The notes below the pieces were generated by a model that saw nothing but the letters and a program-made list of their open reading frames with translations, had not been told where the DNA came from and did not search any database. 64,000 nt of DNA, from NCBI GenBank assembly GCA_902774395.1, contig CACYIK010000001.1, positions 62,001-126,000 on the forward strand, in the 5' to 3' direction. This DNA is from an uncultured Bacteroidota bacterium (GTDB lineage: Bacteria > Bacteroidota > Bacteroidia > Bacteroidales > P3). The number at the start of each line of letters is the position of its first letter. Positions within the stretch are counted from its first letter, which is position 1. Shown here piece by piece: positions 35,638 through 44,487 of the stretch. Both the position numbers and the translations under genes were made by a program.

Positions 35638-36677
35638 ATAAGGGGTATTTCGACGGAGAATTTTTTGGCGCTCTCGTTAATTTTGATGTCGCGATGGTAG
35701 AGCAGCTGGTAGCGCTGGGAGAGGTTGTTGAGGCCGATGCCGGTGCTCTCCTCGCTGTCGCTCTTGGGTTGTATGGGATTGGTCACGATGAGGGTGTTGA
35801 CGCCGCTTTTGATGGTGATAGTCAGGGGGTGGCGTGAGGAGATGACGTTATGCTTGATGGCGTTCTCGACAAGCAGCTGGAGGCTGATGGAGGGCATGCG
35901 TCGCGAGAGGAGGGAGGGGTCGATACGCTCCTTGATAATAAGGTTTTCGCCGTGGCGTATCTGCATCATGTAGATATAGGCGTGGGTAAACTCCAGCTCG
36001 TCGGCCAGCGACACCTCGTGCTGCTCCTGCATCGAGTAGCGGAAGGTGGCGGCGAGTTGCTGCAGGTAGCTGTGGGCTCGATCGGTGTCGAGGCCTATCA
36101 GTCCGTCGAGGGTGTTGAGCGAGTTGAAGAAATAATGTGGCGATATCTGCTGCTGCATGGTCTGGTAGCGGTTCAGGAGGTTCTCTCTCTGGAGTCGCTC
36201 GTTCTCGAGCACGATGCGCTGGTGCTGCATGATATTGCTTATGAGCATCGAGATGAGGAAGGCAATCAGTCCCGCCGCCATGTTGGCGATGAGAGTGATG
36301 CTGAAACTGTTGGATGTCTTGCCTTCGCCATAGATGAGTGTCTCGATGCGGAAGCTTAGTTCAGTGTATACCCAGGCGATGGCAAAGAAGGCAACAAAGC
36401 ATATCGCAGCCTTGTAGGGGTCGGACAAGGCGATGCGCATAATCCAGAAGTTCGTCAGGTAGAGCAGTATCAGCAGGATAGCATTGGAGATGCAGAGGAA
36501 AGGAATGTTGAAGTGGTTGAGCGAGGGAGTATAGGCGTGGACGCTTCCATTCTGGCTGTCGGTGGTCAGAACACCTAGGATCATCACTGCGGAAAGGATT
36601 AGTGACGAGGCAATGCCAATCCATACCGCCCATGAGGTGCGGTAAGGCTGGAAGGTATAGTGCCGGGCAGCGGTCAT
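35634..36677 (-). CDS. LytS-type sensor histidine kinase
   Basis: 347 residues. Four hydrophobic segments in the first 165 residues, a short coiled coil (QHQRIVLENERLQRENLLNR), then the His_kinase domain with the phosphoacceptor in QQISPHYFFNSLNTLDGL (His about 180) and the ATPase N-box LVENAIKHNV. No extra sensor domain, so the signal is probably membrane-borne. It is cotranscribed with the LytTR regulator. Confidence 0.93.
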   Translation of the reverse strand: MTAARHYTFQPYRTSWAVWIGIASSLILSAVMILGVLTTDSQNGSVHAYTPSLNHFNIPFLCISNAILLILLYLTNFWIMRIALSDPYKAAICFVAFFAIAWVYTELSFRIETLIYGEGKTSNSFSITLIANMAAGLIAFLISMLISNIMQHQRIVLENERLQRENLLNRYQTMQQQISPHYFFNSLNTLDGLIGLDTDRAHSYLQQLAATFRYSMQEQHEVSLADELEFTHAYIYMMQIRHGENLIIKERIDPSLLSRRMPSISLQLLVENAIKHNVISSRHPLTITIKSGVNTLIVTNPIQPKSDSEESTGIGLNNLSQRYQLLYHRDIKINESAKKFSVEIPLI

Positions 36678-36733
36678 CAGTGGTTAGTGTTTAGTGTTCA
36701 GTGTTAAGTGTTAAGTGTTTAGTGTTAAGTTAT
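36678..36733. repeat. Heptamer array (AGTGTTA/AGTGTTT)
   Basis: Seven or so units lie between the ABC permease stop and the kinase start; the array reaches into the permease 3' end. Confidence 0.8.
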
Positions 36734-37921
36734 GTTGAATAGCTTGAGTTTCTTGATGAAGCGGAGCGAGAAGCAGGCGGTGACGAAGTAGAAGCCTGTC
36801 TGGAACCATAGGGCGATATACTCAGTCCGCACGTCGGACAGCGAGGCTCCCATGGTGGAAATCTTGATGAATCCCTGCACGCCAGGGGTGGAGGGGAAGA
36901 TTAGCGAGAAGTTGTACCAGAAGCGCGGCATGTTGCACTGCGGCCACACCATACCTGTGGAGAAGAACAGCACTAGGCTGAAGAAGGCGAAGCAGAGCAG
37001 GGGAGACACCTTGTAGCGGACGAAGATGTTGCCCACCGTCATGCCGAAGAAGATGACGGCCAGGACGAAGGGCAGGAGGAAGATGAGGATGGAATAGAGG
37101 TTTCCGAGTTGCGGCAACTGGAATATCCGTGGGATGAACCATAGGGTGATGATGGTGATGGGGGTGTAGATGATGAGGTAGCAGAGGGAACGTCCGATGG
37201 TGACGCGGTGGGTGCAGCGGGTGCGCAGACGGGCGGGGATGACGAGCAGCGAGCGCTTGTTCTCGCGGGCGTCGCCGCAGAGGAGGCAGATGCCTAGGAA
37301 GAGGGTCTGGTGGACCACCAGCATCATCAGTGCCGGCAGCAGGAAGGCTCCATAGCCGTTGGTGGGGTTGAAGGCGGTGATCTCTTCATACGCCACGGGT
37401 TGCATCTGCTCTTTGGCCTGCAGGCCCGTCAGGCCGTCGGCGGCATAGCGCTCCAGCTGGATGGTGTGCATCTCGTCGATGAGCACCGCGTTGGAGCCCA
37501 GCAGGGCGGCTTTGTAGTAGTAGAACGAGCTCATGTCGGCAAACACCGCCACATGGGCTGTGCGTTTGGCGGCAAGGTCGGTGGCGAAGTCCTTGGGGAA
37601 GAAGAAGATGGCGTGTACGTCGCAGTGCCGCATCAGTTGTTCCGCTTCTGCCATCGTGGCACACTTGTATTTTACCGTAATCTCCGGCGTGGCGTCCATC
37701 TTGTGGATGAAACGGCGGCTCTCGTCGCAGAGCGCCTGGTCGACCACGGCGACCGGCAGGTTGGTCACGTTCTCCTTCTCGTACATGAAGCAGAAGATGA
37801 CGGGGTAGAGTAGGGGGGCGATGAAGAAGATAAGCAGCACGGTACTGTCGTGGAACACACGACCGAACTCGGCGTACAGCACCTCGCGAATATCATATAA
37901 TATAATCCTTATCTTTTTCAC
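36725..37921 (-). CDS. ABC-2 type transporter permease (second)
   Basis: 398 residues. One N-terminal helix near 25-45 (LLIFFIAPLLYPVIFCFMY), a periplasmic domain (about 50-175), then five helices in the C-terminal half, the ABC2_membrane_3 layout. The start codon is GTG (37919-37921), overlapping the stop of the other permease (GTGA). Both permeases, HlyD and TolC form an export system; no ATPase gene is nearby. Confidence 0.88.
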   Translation of the reverse strand: MKKIRIILYDIREVLYAEFGRVFHDSTVLLIFFIAPLLYPVIFCFMYEKENVTNLPVAVVDQALCDESRRFIHKMDATPEITVKYKCATMAEAEQLMRHCDVHAIFFFPKDFATDLAAKRTAHVAVFADMSSFYYYKAALLGSNAVLIDEMHTIQLERYAADGLTGLQAKEQMQPVAYEEITAFNPTNGYGAFLLPALMMLVVHQTLFLGICLLCGDARENKRSLLVIPARLRTRCTHRVTIGRSLCYLIIYTPITIITLWFIPRIFQLPQLGNLYSILIFLLPFVLAVIFFGMTVGNIFVRYKVSPLLCFAFFSLVLFFSTGMVWPQCNMPRFWYNFSLIFPSTPGVQGFIKISTMGASLSDVRTEYIALWFQTGFYFVTACFSLRFIKKLKLFNIT

Positions 37922-39132
37922 TTTTCGCTTTCACTTAATACTGTCTGTTTCTTTTTTACCTCTCTCTTCACCTCGGCGGTGTTGTTGTTGATCTGCCATT
38001 TCAACACCATGGCACCCAGCAGGAGCAGCAGTCCGAAGCCTAGCAAGGCGCAGAAGTGGGGCCAGCATTGGTGCAGGTTGTTCCCGTTAATGGCTATATC
38101 GGTGTAGTTGAGGAAGTAGTGTCTGATGGGGTAGAGCCATGAGAAGCTCTGGAAGAATCCCGGCATGGCGTCGATGGGGAAGGAGAATCCGCTCAGTGAG
38201 AACGACATGGCGCTGTAGAGCGTGCTGACGCTCATGGCCAGGGAGGGGTCGTTGATACAACCGGCTATCAGGCAGGCCGCACACTGGGCGGCGACGATGA
38301 GCAGCACGCTGTTGAGGGCCATCAGCAGCCAGCTGCCGTTCATGGGGAAGTCCATGAAGCCGAACATGATGAGGTTGGCCGTCAGCGCCAGCAGCGAATA
38401 CCAGAGGGTGTAGGGAAGCATCTTGCCCAGAAGGGCGTAGACCGTGCTTCCGTGGGCTTTCTTCAGCCAGTGCTTCACCGTGCGGCGCTGTCTTTCGCGC
38501 ACGATGGAGAACGCCGTGTGCATCAGTGCTATGAATGCGATGACGGCGGGTATGAGGGTCGTCATCAGGTAGACGCCATAGTTGATCCAGGGGTTGCTGA
38601 TGTTGCGGGTCTCGAAGGCCACGGGCTGTATGAGTCCCATGATCTGTTTCTCGCCGACGCCTTTCTTGCGCAGCACCTCGCGTTGCACGCCGCCGGCCGC
38701 CAGCATGCCCATGGTGGCCAGTTGCTTGTAGCACAGCGTGCCTGCCAGCAGGTAGGCGGCATTGTTGTAGAGCACGAACTTGGGTGCGTGGAACTGCAGC
38801 ACCTCGTTGTAGGTGTTTTTCGGTATCTCGTAGAAGGCGAAGATCTCGCCCCGCTGCATGGCGCGGCGTGCCGCCATGTGGTTGTCGAAGACCTCCTTCA
38901 CCTGCACGCCGGGGGTGGCGTTGAGCTCATGGCAGATACGGCGCGAGAGGTAGCTCCCGTCCATGTCCACCACACCCACCGGCAGCCGTTGCGGCTGTCC
39001 TTCGTCGGTCATCGTGGCGAAGAATACAAATGTCAGCACTGCCCCGAAGGTGAGAATCACCAGGTAGCGCGGGTAGGCTATCAGCCTCTTGTATTCCCGC
39101 ATGAAAACCCTATATACCGGATTAGAATTCAA
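37918..39132 (-). CDS. ABC-2 type transporter permease (first)
   Basis: 404 residues, the same layout as its neighbour (helix about 22-42, periplasmic domain, then five helices). The frame opens at a TTG (39130-39132) that lies in a heptamer array (ATTGAATTC). The first ATG in frame is at 39102, which would drop NSNPVYRVF. Homologues usually have a VYRVxxREYKRL-like start, so I favour the TTG with low certainty. Confidence 0.85.
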   Translation of the reverse strand: MNSNPVYRVFMREYKRLIAYPRYLVILTFGAVLTFVFFATMTDEGQPQRLPVGVVDMDGSYLSRRICHELNATPGVQVKEVFDNHMAARRAMQRGEIFAFYEIPKNTYNEVLQFHAPKFVLYNNAAYLLAGTLCYKQLATMGMLAAGGVQREVLRKKGVGEKQIMGLIQPVAFETRNISNPWINYGVYLMTTLIPAVIAFIALMHTAFSIVRERQRRTVKHWLKKAHGSTVYALLGKMLPYTLWYSLLALTANLIMFGFMDFPMNGSWLLMALNSVLLIVAAQCAACLIAGCINDPSLAMSVSTLYSAMSFSLSGFSFPIDAMPGFFQSFSWLYPIRHYFLNYTDIAINGNNLHQCWPHFCALLGFGLLLLLGAMVLKWQINNNTAEVKREVKKKQTVLSESEK

Positions 39133-39172
39133 TTCTCAGTTTCAATTTTCAATTCTCAATTTTCAATTCTCC
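39125..39172. repeat. Heptamer array (GAATTGA/AAATTGA) between hlyD and permease genes
   Basis: On the minus strand it supplies the last codons (EN) and the TGA of the HlyD gene and continues to the TTG start of the permease. Confidence 0.8.
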
Positions 39173-40179
39173 AGGATGGCCGTCATGCCGGGACGGAGGC
39201 CTTTGATTTCGTCCAGAGGCACCACTTTCACGTCGAAGCTCTTGACGTCGTACTGGCCGTTGGTCTTCGTGGCGCGCCAGGTGGCGTAGCTGGCCATGGC
39301 CTGTACGCGACGCACCACGCCTTTGTAGTGTTCTTTGTCGCTCAGCGCGGGAATCTGTATGTCAACGGTGTCGCCGGGGTTGATGCCTTTGAGCAGGTCC
39401 TCTCTCACGGCGAAGAAGAACCAGCAGTCGCTCATGTCGAGGATCGACATCACGGGGCTGCCGGTACCTATGAGGTCGCCCATCTTGCAGTAAATCTCCA
39501 CCACCTGGCCGTTGCTCGGGGCGATGAGGTAGCTGTCGTCGAGGTAGCTCTGCACCTCGGCCACGGCTCCGCCGGCCTGCTTCACCAGGGCTTCCGCGGC
39601 GTCGATGTCCTCGCGGCGGGCACCCTCTTCGGCCATCAGGTACTGCTGTTCGGCAGCGGCACAGTCGGCCTGCGCTACCTTGTACTGGGCTTCCACCTCG
39701 TCGAGTTTCTGGGCGGGAAGGACACCTTTCTCGTGGAGTCCTTTCACGCGCTCATAGCTCTTGCGGTAGATTTCCACGGCGGCCTGGGCTTTCTGCCACA
39801 CCTGGTAGGCCATCTGCTTCTGCTGGTCGCGGGCACCACCTTGGGCCTTGCGGCTCTGGGCGCTGGCGGCATTCTTCACGGCGGTAGCCTGCTTCATCTT
39901 GGCGGCCACCTGCTTCGAACCGATGTGGGCCAGCGTGTCACCTTTCTTCACGATGTCGCCCTCGTTCACATAGATGGAATCGACATGTCCGGGTACCATG
40001 TTGCTCACACGGTATTCCGTGGCATCGGCCTCGCCGGTCACCAGCTCTTTCTGCGGATTGATGGCGAACAGACCCACGAGAGCCACAATGCCTATTGCCG
40101 AGATGATCACGGCCAGACCTCCTAACAACGATTTACTGTTCTCTTTCATATCTTTTATCTCTTTTATTTCTTTTATCAT
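39163..40179 (-). CDS. HlyD family periplasmic adaptor
   Basis: 338 residues. One N-terminal membrane anchor (LLGGLAVIISAIGIVALVGL, about 19-38), a biotinyl-lipoyl half-motif (GHVDSIYVNEGDIVKKGDTL), an alpha-helical coiled-coil hairpin rich in Ala/Gln/Lys (about 95-200), then the second lipoyl half (SNGQVVEIYCKMGDLIGTGS) and a beta-barrel. It bridges inner-membrane permease and TolC. The opening MIKEIKEIKDMKEN is itself a tandem AT-rich repeat (AAAGAAATA/AAAGAGATA); an ATG at residue 11 is an alternative start. Confidence 0.92.
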   Translation of the reverse strand: MIKEIKEIKDMKENSKSLLGGLAVIISAIGIVALVGLFAINPQKELVTGEADATEYRVSNMVPGHVDSIYVNEGDIVKKGDTLAHIGSKQVAAKMKQATAVKNAASAQSRKAQGGARDQQKQMAYQVWQKAQAAVEIYRKSYERVKGLHEKGVLPAQKLDEVEAQYKVAQADCAAAEQQYLMAEEGARREDIDAAEALVKQAGGAVAEVQSYLDDSYLIAPSNGQVVEIYCKMGDLIGTGSPVMSILDMSDCWFFFAVREDLLKGINPGDTVDIQIPALSDKEHYKGVVRRVQAMASYATWRATKTNGQYDVKSFDVKVVPLDEIKGLRPGMTAILEN

Positions 40180-40260
40180 TCATCACTCCTCACTCATCAC
40201 TCATCGTTCATCACTCCTCACTCATCACTCATCACTCCTCACTCATCACTCATCACTCAC
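40178..40260. repeat. Heptamer array (GTGATGA/GTGAGGA) between tolC-like and hlyD-like genes
   Basis: About ten units fill the gap. It starts at the TolC stop codon (GAGTGATGAG on the minus strand) and ends at the HlyD ATG. Confidence 0.85.
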
Positions 40261-41722
40261 CCATCGCTTGCTTCAGGTAGAGTTTGCTCATCTCTATCTC
40301 TATCTGGGCGTCGAGCACTTCGCTTTTGGCCTTGATCCAAGCCGTCTGGGCGGCCATGAGGTCGCTGCTGCTGCAGACACCGGCCTTGAAGCTCTCGTCG
40401 GCCAGTTTGAGGTTCTCGTCGGCGTTCTCAAGGTTGCTGTTGGCCTGCGCCAGCTTCTTGTAGGCCAGGTCAAGCTCGAACTTCACCTTGTTGACCTGCA
40501 GCTCGATCATCTCCTTGGCCTCTTCCATCTGGTAGCCCACTTCCATGCGTTTATGCTTGGCGGCTTTCACGGCGTAGGCTCCACCGGGGTGGAAGATGGG
40601 GATGTTCACCACCACGCCGGCAGTGAAGGTGCCGCCGAACTCTTTCTGGTAACCATTGAAGAGGTTGGGGTTCGACACCAGGTAGCCCCCCGTTGCCAGT
40701 ACGTTGGGCAGCAAAGTACTGCGGGCCATGACCACGGCGTTCTGTGCCACGCTGTCGCTGATGCGCAGCATACGCATCTCTTTGCGGTTGGCCCACACGC
40801 TTTCCATGTCGATGGCAGGGGTGTTCAGATAATCAGGATTACTCGGAATGCCCTCCACGTCATAGACGGTGTCCAGGGGCATGCCGCAGCGCTGCGCCAG
40901 CAGCATCTTGGCCAGCACCAGGCCGTTGGTGGCCTTGGTGAGGCTCATCTGGGCTTCGTTGAGTTTCACGCGCACCTTCGTCAGGTCGCCCTTCGTGGCC
41001 ACATCGGCGGCCACCATCTCTTCCACGTTCTTGTTCAGCGTGTCCAGCAGCGCCGCATATTGCTCGGCAAGTTCTTTCTTCTGCTTCACGCTCACCACCT
41101 GCCAGTAGGCCTCGTCGATGGCGATGAGCATCTCTTCTTTCTTCTTGTCGTATTCTATGCCGCTCAGTTCATCCATCAGGCTAGCGGTCTTGTACATGGC
41201 GCGGAGTTTGCCGCCTAGGTAGATGGGCTGCGTCACTGTTACCGTGCCGGCCATCACGTTGCGTGTGTCGGTCTCGAGGGCGTCGACGATGCGGTGACCT
41301 GCGTTGTCGATATTGGTGGCAAGCTGGCCGTTACTCAGGATGTTGATGATGCCGTTGGCAATGGCATCGCCGATAAGGGGCAAGCCGCCGAATTCCTGCA
41401 TGATGGACGCGGAGATGTCGGCCTCCACCACATCGCTCAGGTTGTTCAGGTGGTCCTTCTGTTCGTCGCTCAGCAGGTTGGTGCTCTTCTGCATCCAGGT
41501 GTAGGCGCCGTTGGCGCTCACCTTCGGCAGCATCTGCCACAGTGCCACCTTCTTCAAAGCCTCGGCCTCGGCCTTCTTCTCCTTCGCCATCTTCAACCCT
41601 TTGTTGGCTTCCAACGCACGGCGGTGGCATTCCGCCAATGTCAACTTCTCCTGTGCCGCCACCTCGGCAGGCATCAGCGTCAACAAAAGCAACGAGCCAA
41701 TTATCAGTGTCTTATTCATCAT
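40253..41722 (-). CDS. TolC family outer-membrane efflux protein
   Basis: 489 residues from MMNKTLIIGS; ATG 41719 is equally possible, and an upstream extension to 41758 precedes the promoter region. Signal peptide ending MPAEVAAQ. Two OEP repeats with long Ala/Glu/Lys-rich helices (ECHRRALEANKGLKMAKEKK; KLAQANSNLENADENLKLAD) fit the TolC barrel-tunnel. It exports with the HlyD adaptor and two permeases downstream. Promoter at 41756-41786. Confidence 0.93.
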   Translation of the reverse strand: MMNKTLIIGSLLLLTLMPAEVAAQEKLTLAECHRRALEANKGLKMAKEKKAEAEALKKVALWQMLPKVSANGAYTWMQKSTNLLSDEQKDHLNNLSDVVEADISASIMQEFGGLPLIGDAIANGIINILSNGQLATNIDNAGHRIVDALETDTRNVMAGTVTVTQPIYLGGKLRAMYKTASLMDELSGIEYDKKKEEMLIAIDEAYWQVVSVKQKKELAEQYAALLDTLNKNVEEMVAADVATKGDLTKVRVKLNEAQMSLTKATNGLVLAKMLLAQRCGMPLDTVYDVEGIPSNPDYLNTPAIDMESVWANRKEMRMLRISDSVAQNAVVMARSTLLPNVLATGGYLVSNPNLFNGYQKEFGGTFTAGVVVNIPIFHPGGAYAVKAAKHKRMEVGYQMEEAKEMIELQVNKVKFELDLAYKKLAQANSNLENADENLKLADESFKAGVCSSSDLMAAQTAWIKAKSEVLDAQIEIEMSKLYLKQAMGE

Positions 41723-41755
41723 TCTTATCGTGTGAGGTCCTTTAAAAACAGCCTG

Positions 41756-41786
41756 CAAAATTAAACAAAATATTCCGTTCTGACAA
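41756..41786 (-). promoter_or_regulatory. Promoter of the efflux operon
   Basis: Minus strand: TTG (41786-41784), 20-base spacer, TAATTTTG (41763-41756). It is the only good promoter seen upstream of the run from TolC to nfnAB. Confidence 0.6.
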
Positions 41787-41953
41787 ATATTTGTTCGCCT
41801 AAATATATAATATTATTACCGAAATGTTAAAATTCCTTGCCGAAATGTACTTTATGCTCCCTCAGCTGCAGTTTTCTATATTTTTTCTCGTCCACATAAT
41901 ATTTCGTCCATCATGGCGTTATCCTTTCATATTAATATTAAATAGTACTAATT

Positions 41954-43186
41954 ATGAAAAGCATTGCAATACTCACTGGCGGCGGTCCCGCCCCTGGAAT
42001 GAACACTGTGGTGGCCTCTGTGGCCAAGACCTTCCTCCGCGACGGCTATCGCGTCATCGGTCTGCATGGCGGCTACAGCGCCCTGTTCACCGACAAGCCC
42101 CGCATGCAGGACCTCGACTTCCTCACCGCTGACGAGATTTTCAATAAAGGCGGCAGCATCCTCAAGATGAGCCGCTTCAAACCTACGCCCGAGGACTTCG
42201 AGCAGCGCTTCAACCTCAAGCTCTTCACCGACAACGAGATTAAGCTCCTCGTCACCGTGGGTGGCGACGACACCGCCTCGACGGCCAACCGTATCGCCAA
42301 GTTCTTGGCCGACAAGCACTATCCCATCGCCAATATCCACGTCCCCAAGACCATCGACAACGACCTGCCGCTGCCCAACAGCAGCCCCACCTTCGGCTAC
42401 AACAGCGCCAAGGCCCAGGGTTGTGTGCTGGCTACCGCCGTCATGGAGGATGCCCGCACCAGCGAGAACTGGTTCGTCGTCAGCGCTATGGGTCGTTCCG
42501 CCGGCCACCTTGCCCTCGGCATCGCCGGCGCCTGCCACTATCCCATGGTCATCATCCCCGAGTTCTTCAACAAGACCGAGATTACCGTCGACAAGATCAT
42601 CAATATGGTCGTCTCCTGCATCATCAAGCGCAGGCTGATGGGCATCAACTACGGCGCCGCCATGATTAGCGAGGGCGTTTTCCACTCGCTGAGCGACGAG
42701 GAAATCAAGAACTCCGGCATCCACTTCAGCTACGACGAGCACGGCCATCCCGAGCTGGGCAAGGTTTCCAAGGCCCACATCTTCAACGACCTGCTCGAGC
42801 GTAAAGCCAAGGAGATCGGCCTCAAGGTGAAGACCCGTCCCGTGGAGGTCGGCTACGAGATCCGTTGCCATACCCCCATCGCTTTCGACCTCACCTATTG
42901 CTCGCTGATGGGCATGGGCGTGCACACCCTCTTCAACCAGGGCTGCACCGGCTGCATGGTGTATGTCGACCAGCAGGGCAACGTCAGCCCGCTGTACCTC
43001 AAGGACCTGCAGGATCCCACCACCGGCAAGATTCCGCCGCGCCTGGTCAATGTCAACAGCAACAAGGTGATGTCCTACGTCAACGACATCATGGACTACA
43101 TCACTCCCGCCGACTACGAGGCTGCGAAGAAATACGTTGCCAACCCCGAAGAATATGACTTCAAGAAGATTCTTAACTGGAACTAA
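41954..43186 (+). CDS. 6-phosphofructokinase, probably pyrophosphate-dependent
   Basis: 410 residues. It phosphorylates fructose 6-phosphate in glycolysis. TGGGPAPGMN (8-17), the donor site VGGDDT (about 101-106) and VPKTIDNDL (about 127-135) are seen. The second Asp of GGDD and the Lys of PKTIDND are the residues that mark PPi-using enzymes, whereas ATP-PFK has GGDG and PGTIDND. The prediction is therefore reversible PPi-PFK (EC 2.7.1.90-type). A membrane pyrophosphatase in the same window (56176) fits PPi-linked metabolism. Confidence 0.92.
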   Translation: MKSIAILTGGGPAPGMNTVVASVAKTFLRDGYRVIGLHGGYSALFTDKPRMQDLDFLTADEIFNKGGSILKMSRFKPTPEDFEQRFNLKLFTDNEIKLLVTVGGDDTASTANRIAKFLADKHYPIANIHVPKTIDNDLPLPNSSPTFGYNSAKAQGCVLATAVMEDARTSENWFVVSAMGRSAGHLALGIAGACHYPMVIIPEFFNKTEITVDKIINMVVSCIIKRRLMGINYGAAMISEGVFHSLSDEEIKNSGIHFSYDEHGHPELGKVSKAHIFNDLLERKAKEIGLKVKTRPVEVGYEIRCHTPIAFDLTYCSLMGMGVHTLFNQGCTGCMVYVDQQGNVSPLYLKDLQDPTTGKIPPRLVNVNSNKVMSYVNDIMDYITPADYEAAKKYVANPEEYDFKKILNWN

Positions 43187-44450
43187 AAAGGTGAAAGGTG
43201 AAAGGTTAAAGGTGAGAGGTGGCTGGCGCATATTATTGTATGCACTAATTTTCACCTTTCACCTCTCACCTTTCACCTTGAACGCGCAGTCGAAGAAGCA
43301 GCTCGAGAAGGACAAGGCCAAGGTCGAGCAGGAGATCAAGAAGCTCAACAACGACCTGGCCAAGGCCAAGAAGAACAGCAAGGCCGGCCAGCAGCAGCTG
43401 AACATCCTGGGTAAGAAAATCGACGAGCGCACCAAGCTCATCAACGTCATCAACGGCGAGATGAACCTGCTGGGCGAGAAGATGTCGCGCACCGAGGACA
43501 GCATCCGTCTGATGCGTGGCCAGGTCGACAGCATGAAGCTCGAATACGGCAAGGTGGTGCGCGTGCTCTATGCCGAGCGCGGCAACATCGACCCCATGTC
43601 AATGCTCTTCGACAACAAGTCGTACAACGTCGCCTACCTGCGCCAGAAATACTTCCGTGACTATAGCCGCTACCGCCGCCGTCAGGCCGCCTTCATCCGC
43701 GAGAAGGAGCAGGAGCTGAACGACGTGGGCGTGGAACTGAAGCGTCAGCAGCGCGAGCAGTCGACGCTCCTCGAGCAGCACCGCCGCCAGAAGGCTGAAC
43801 TCGCCCGCGAGCAGAAGGAGCAGCAGAAGAACCTGAAGAACAGCCGTCAGCAGGAGCAGCAGCTGAAGAACCAGATCGCCAAGAAGGAGAAGCAGAAACG
43901 CGAGCTGCAGCAGCAGATACAGCGCATCATCAACGAGGAGATTGCCAAGGCTGCCAAAGCGAAGACCAACTCGACAGACAAGAGTGGTAAGACGGGTGGC
44001 AGCGGCAACACTGCCTCTCCCGCCCCCAGTGCCGCCGAGGTGGCGCTGAGCAACGACTTCGCCTCCAACAAAGGCCGTCTGCCGTGGCCCGTGAGCTACA
44101 CCAAGGTGTCGCGCGAATATGGTCGCTACCAGCATGCCTCCGGAGGACAGAACATGAACAACGGCATCGATCTCATGTGCTCCGGCGGCGCCGGCGTGAA
44201 GTGCGTCTTCAACGGCACCGTGTCGCGCGTCTTCACCTGTCCCAACGGCACCAAGGGCATCATCGTTCGCCATGGCGACTACATGACCGTCTATGCCAAC
44301 ATGGGCAATGTCGCAGTCGGCGAAGGCCAGTCGGTGAAGACGGGTCAGAACCTCGGCGCCGTCTACACCAACAGCGACGGCACGGCCGAGTTCTCTTTCC
44401 AACTCTGGAAGGGCAAGTCCTCGCAGAACCCACGTTCTTGGTTGAGATAA
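43155..44450 (+). CDS. EnvC-like murein hydrolase activator (degenerate M23/LytM)
   Basis: About 430 residues. The signal-peptide core LLYALIFTFHLSPFTLNAQS is followed by long coiled coils (KKQLEKDKAKVEQEIKKLNN; KKEKQKRELQQQIQRIINEE), an Ser/Gly-rich linker and a LytM domain (about 315-431). The zinc ligands of active M23 enzymes are not kept: NNGIDL replaces HxGxD, HGDYMTVYANMG lacks the second His, and EFSFQLW replaces LHFEIW. So it should activate amidases rather than cut itself. The start is uncertain: ATG 43155 lies inside the PFK gene; GTG 43191 and GTG 43212 lie in a heptamer array. Confidence 0.85.
   Translation: MTSRRFLTGTKKVKGERLKVRGGWRILLYALIFTFHLSPFTLNAQSKKQLEKDKAKVEQEIKKLNNDLAKAKKNSKAGQQQLNILGKKIDERTKLINVINGEMNLLGEKMSRTEDSIRLMRGQVDSMKLEYGKVVRVLYAERGNIDPMSMLFDNKSYNVAYLRQKYFRDYSRYRRRQAAFIREKEQELNDVGVELKRQQREQSTLLEQHRRQKAELAREQKEQQKNLKNSRQQEQQLKNQIAKKEKQKRELQQQIQRIINEEIAKAAKAKTNSTDKSGKTGGSGNTASPAPSAAEVALSNDFASNKGRLPWPVSYTKVSREYGRYQHASGGQNMNNGIDLMCSGGAGVKCVFNGTVSRVFTCPNGTKGIIVRHGDYMTVYANMGNVAVGEGQSVKTGQNLGAVYTNSDGTAEFSFQLWKGKSSQNPRSWLR
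43189..43281. repeat. Inverted heptamer arrays (GGTGAAA) around the EnvC-like start
   Basis: AGGTGAAAGGTGAAAGG and following units (43189-43220) and the inverse TTTCACCTTTCACCTCTCAC (43250-43281) flank a core GCTGGCGCATATTATTGTAT. The right arm encodes part of the signal peptide. Confidence 0.85.
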
Positions 44451-44487
44451 TAGTTAATAGATAATAGATAATAGTTGAGAGATAAGG
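44449..44487. repeat. Heptamer array (ATAATAG) between EnvC-like and lpxH genes
   Basis: TTGAGATAATAG, TTAATAG, ATAATAG, ATAATAG, TTGAGAGATAAG. It contains the stop of the first gene and the TTG start of the second. Confidence 0.8.
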
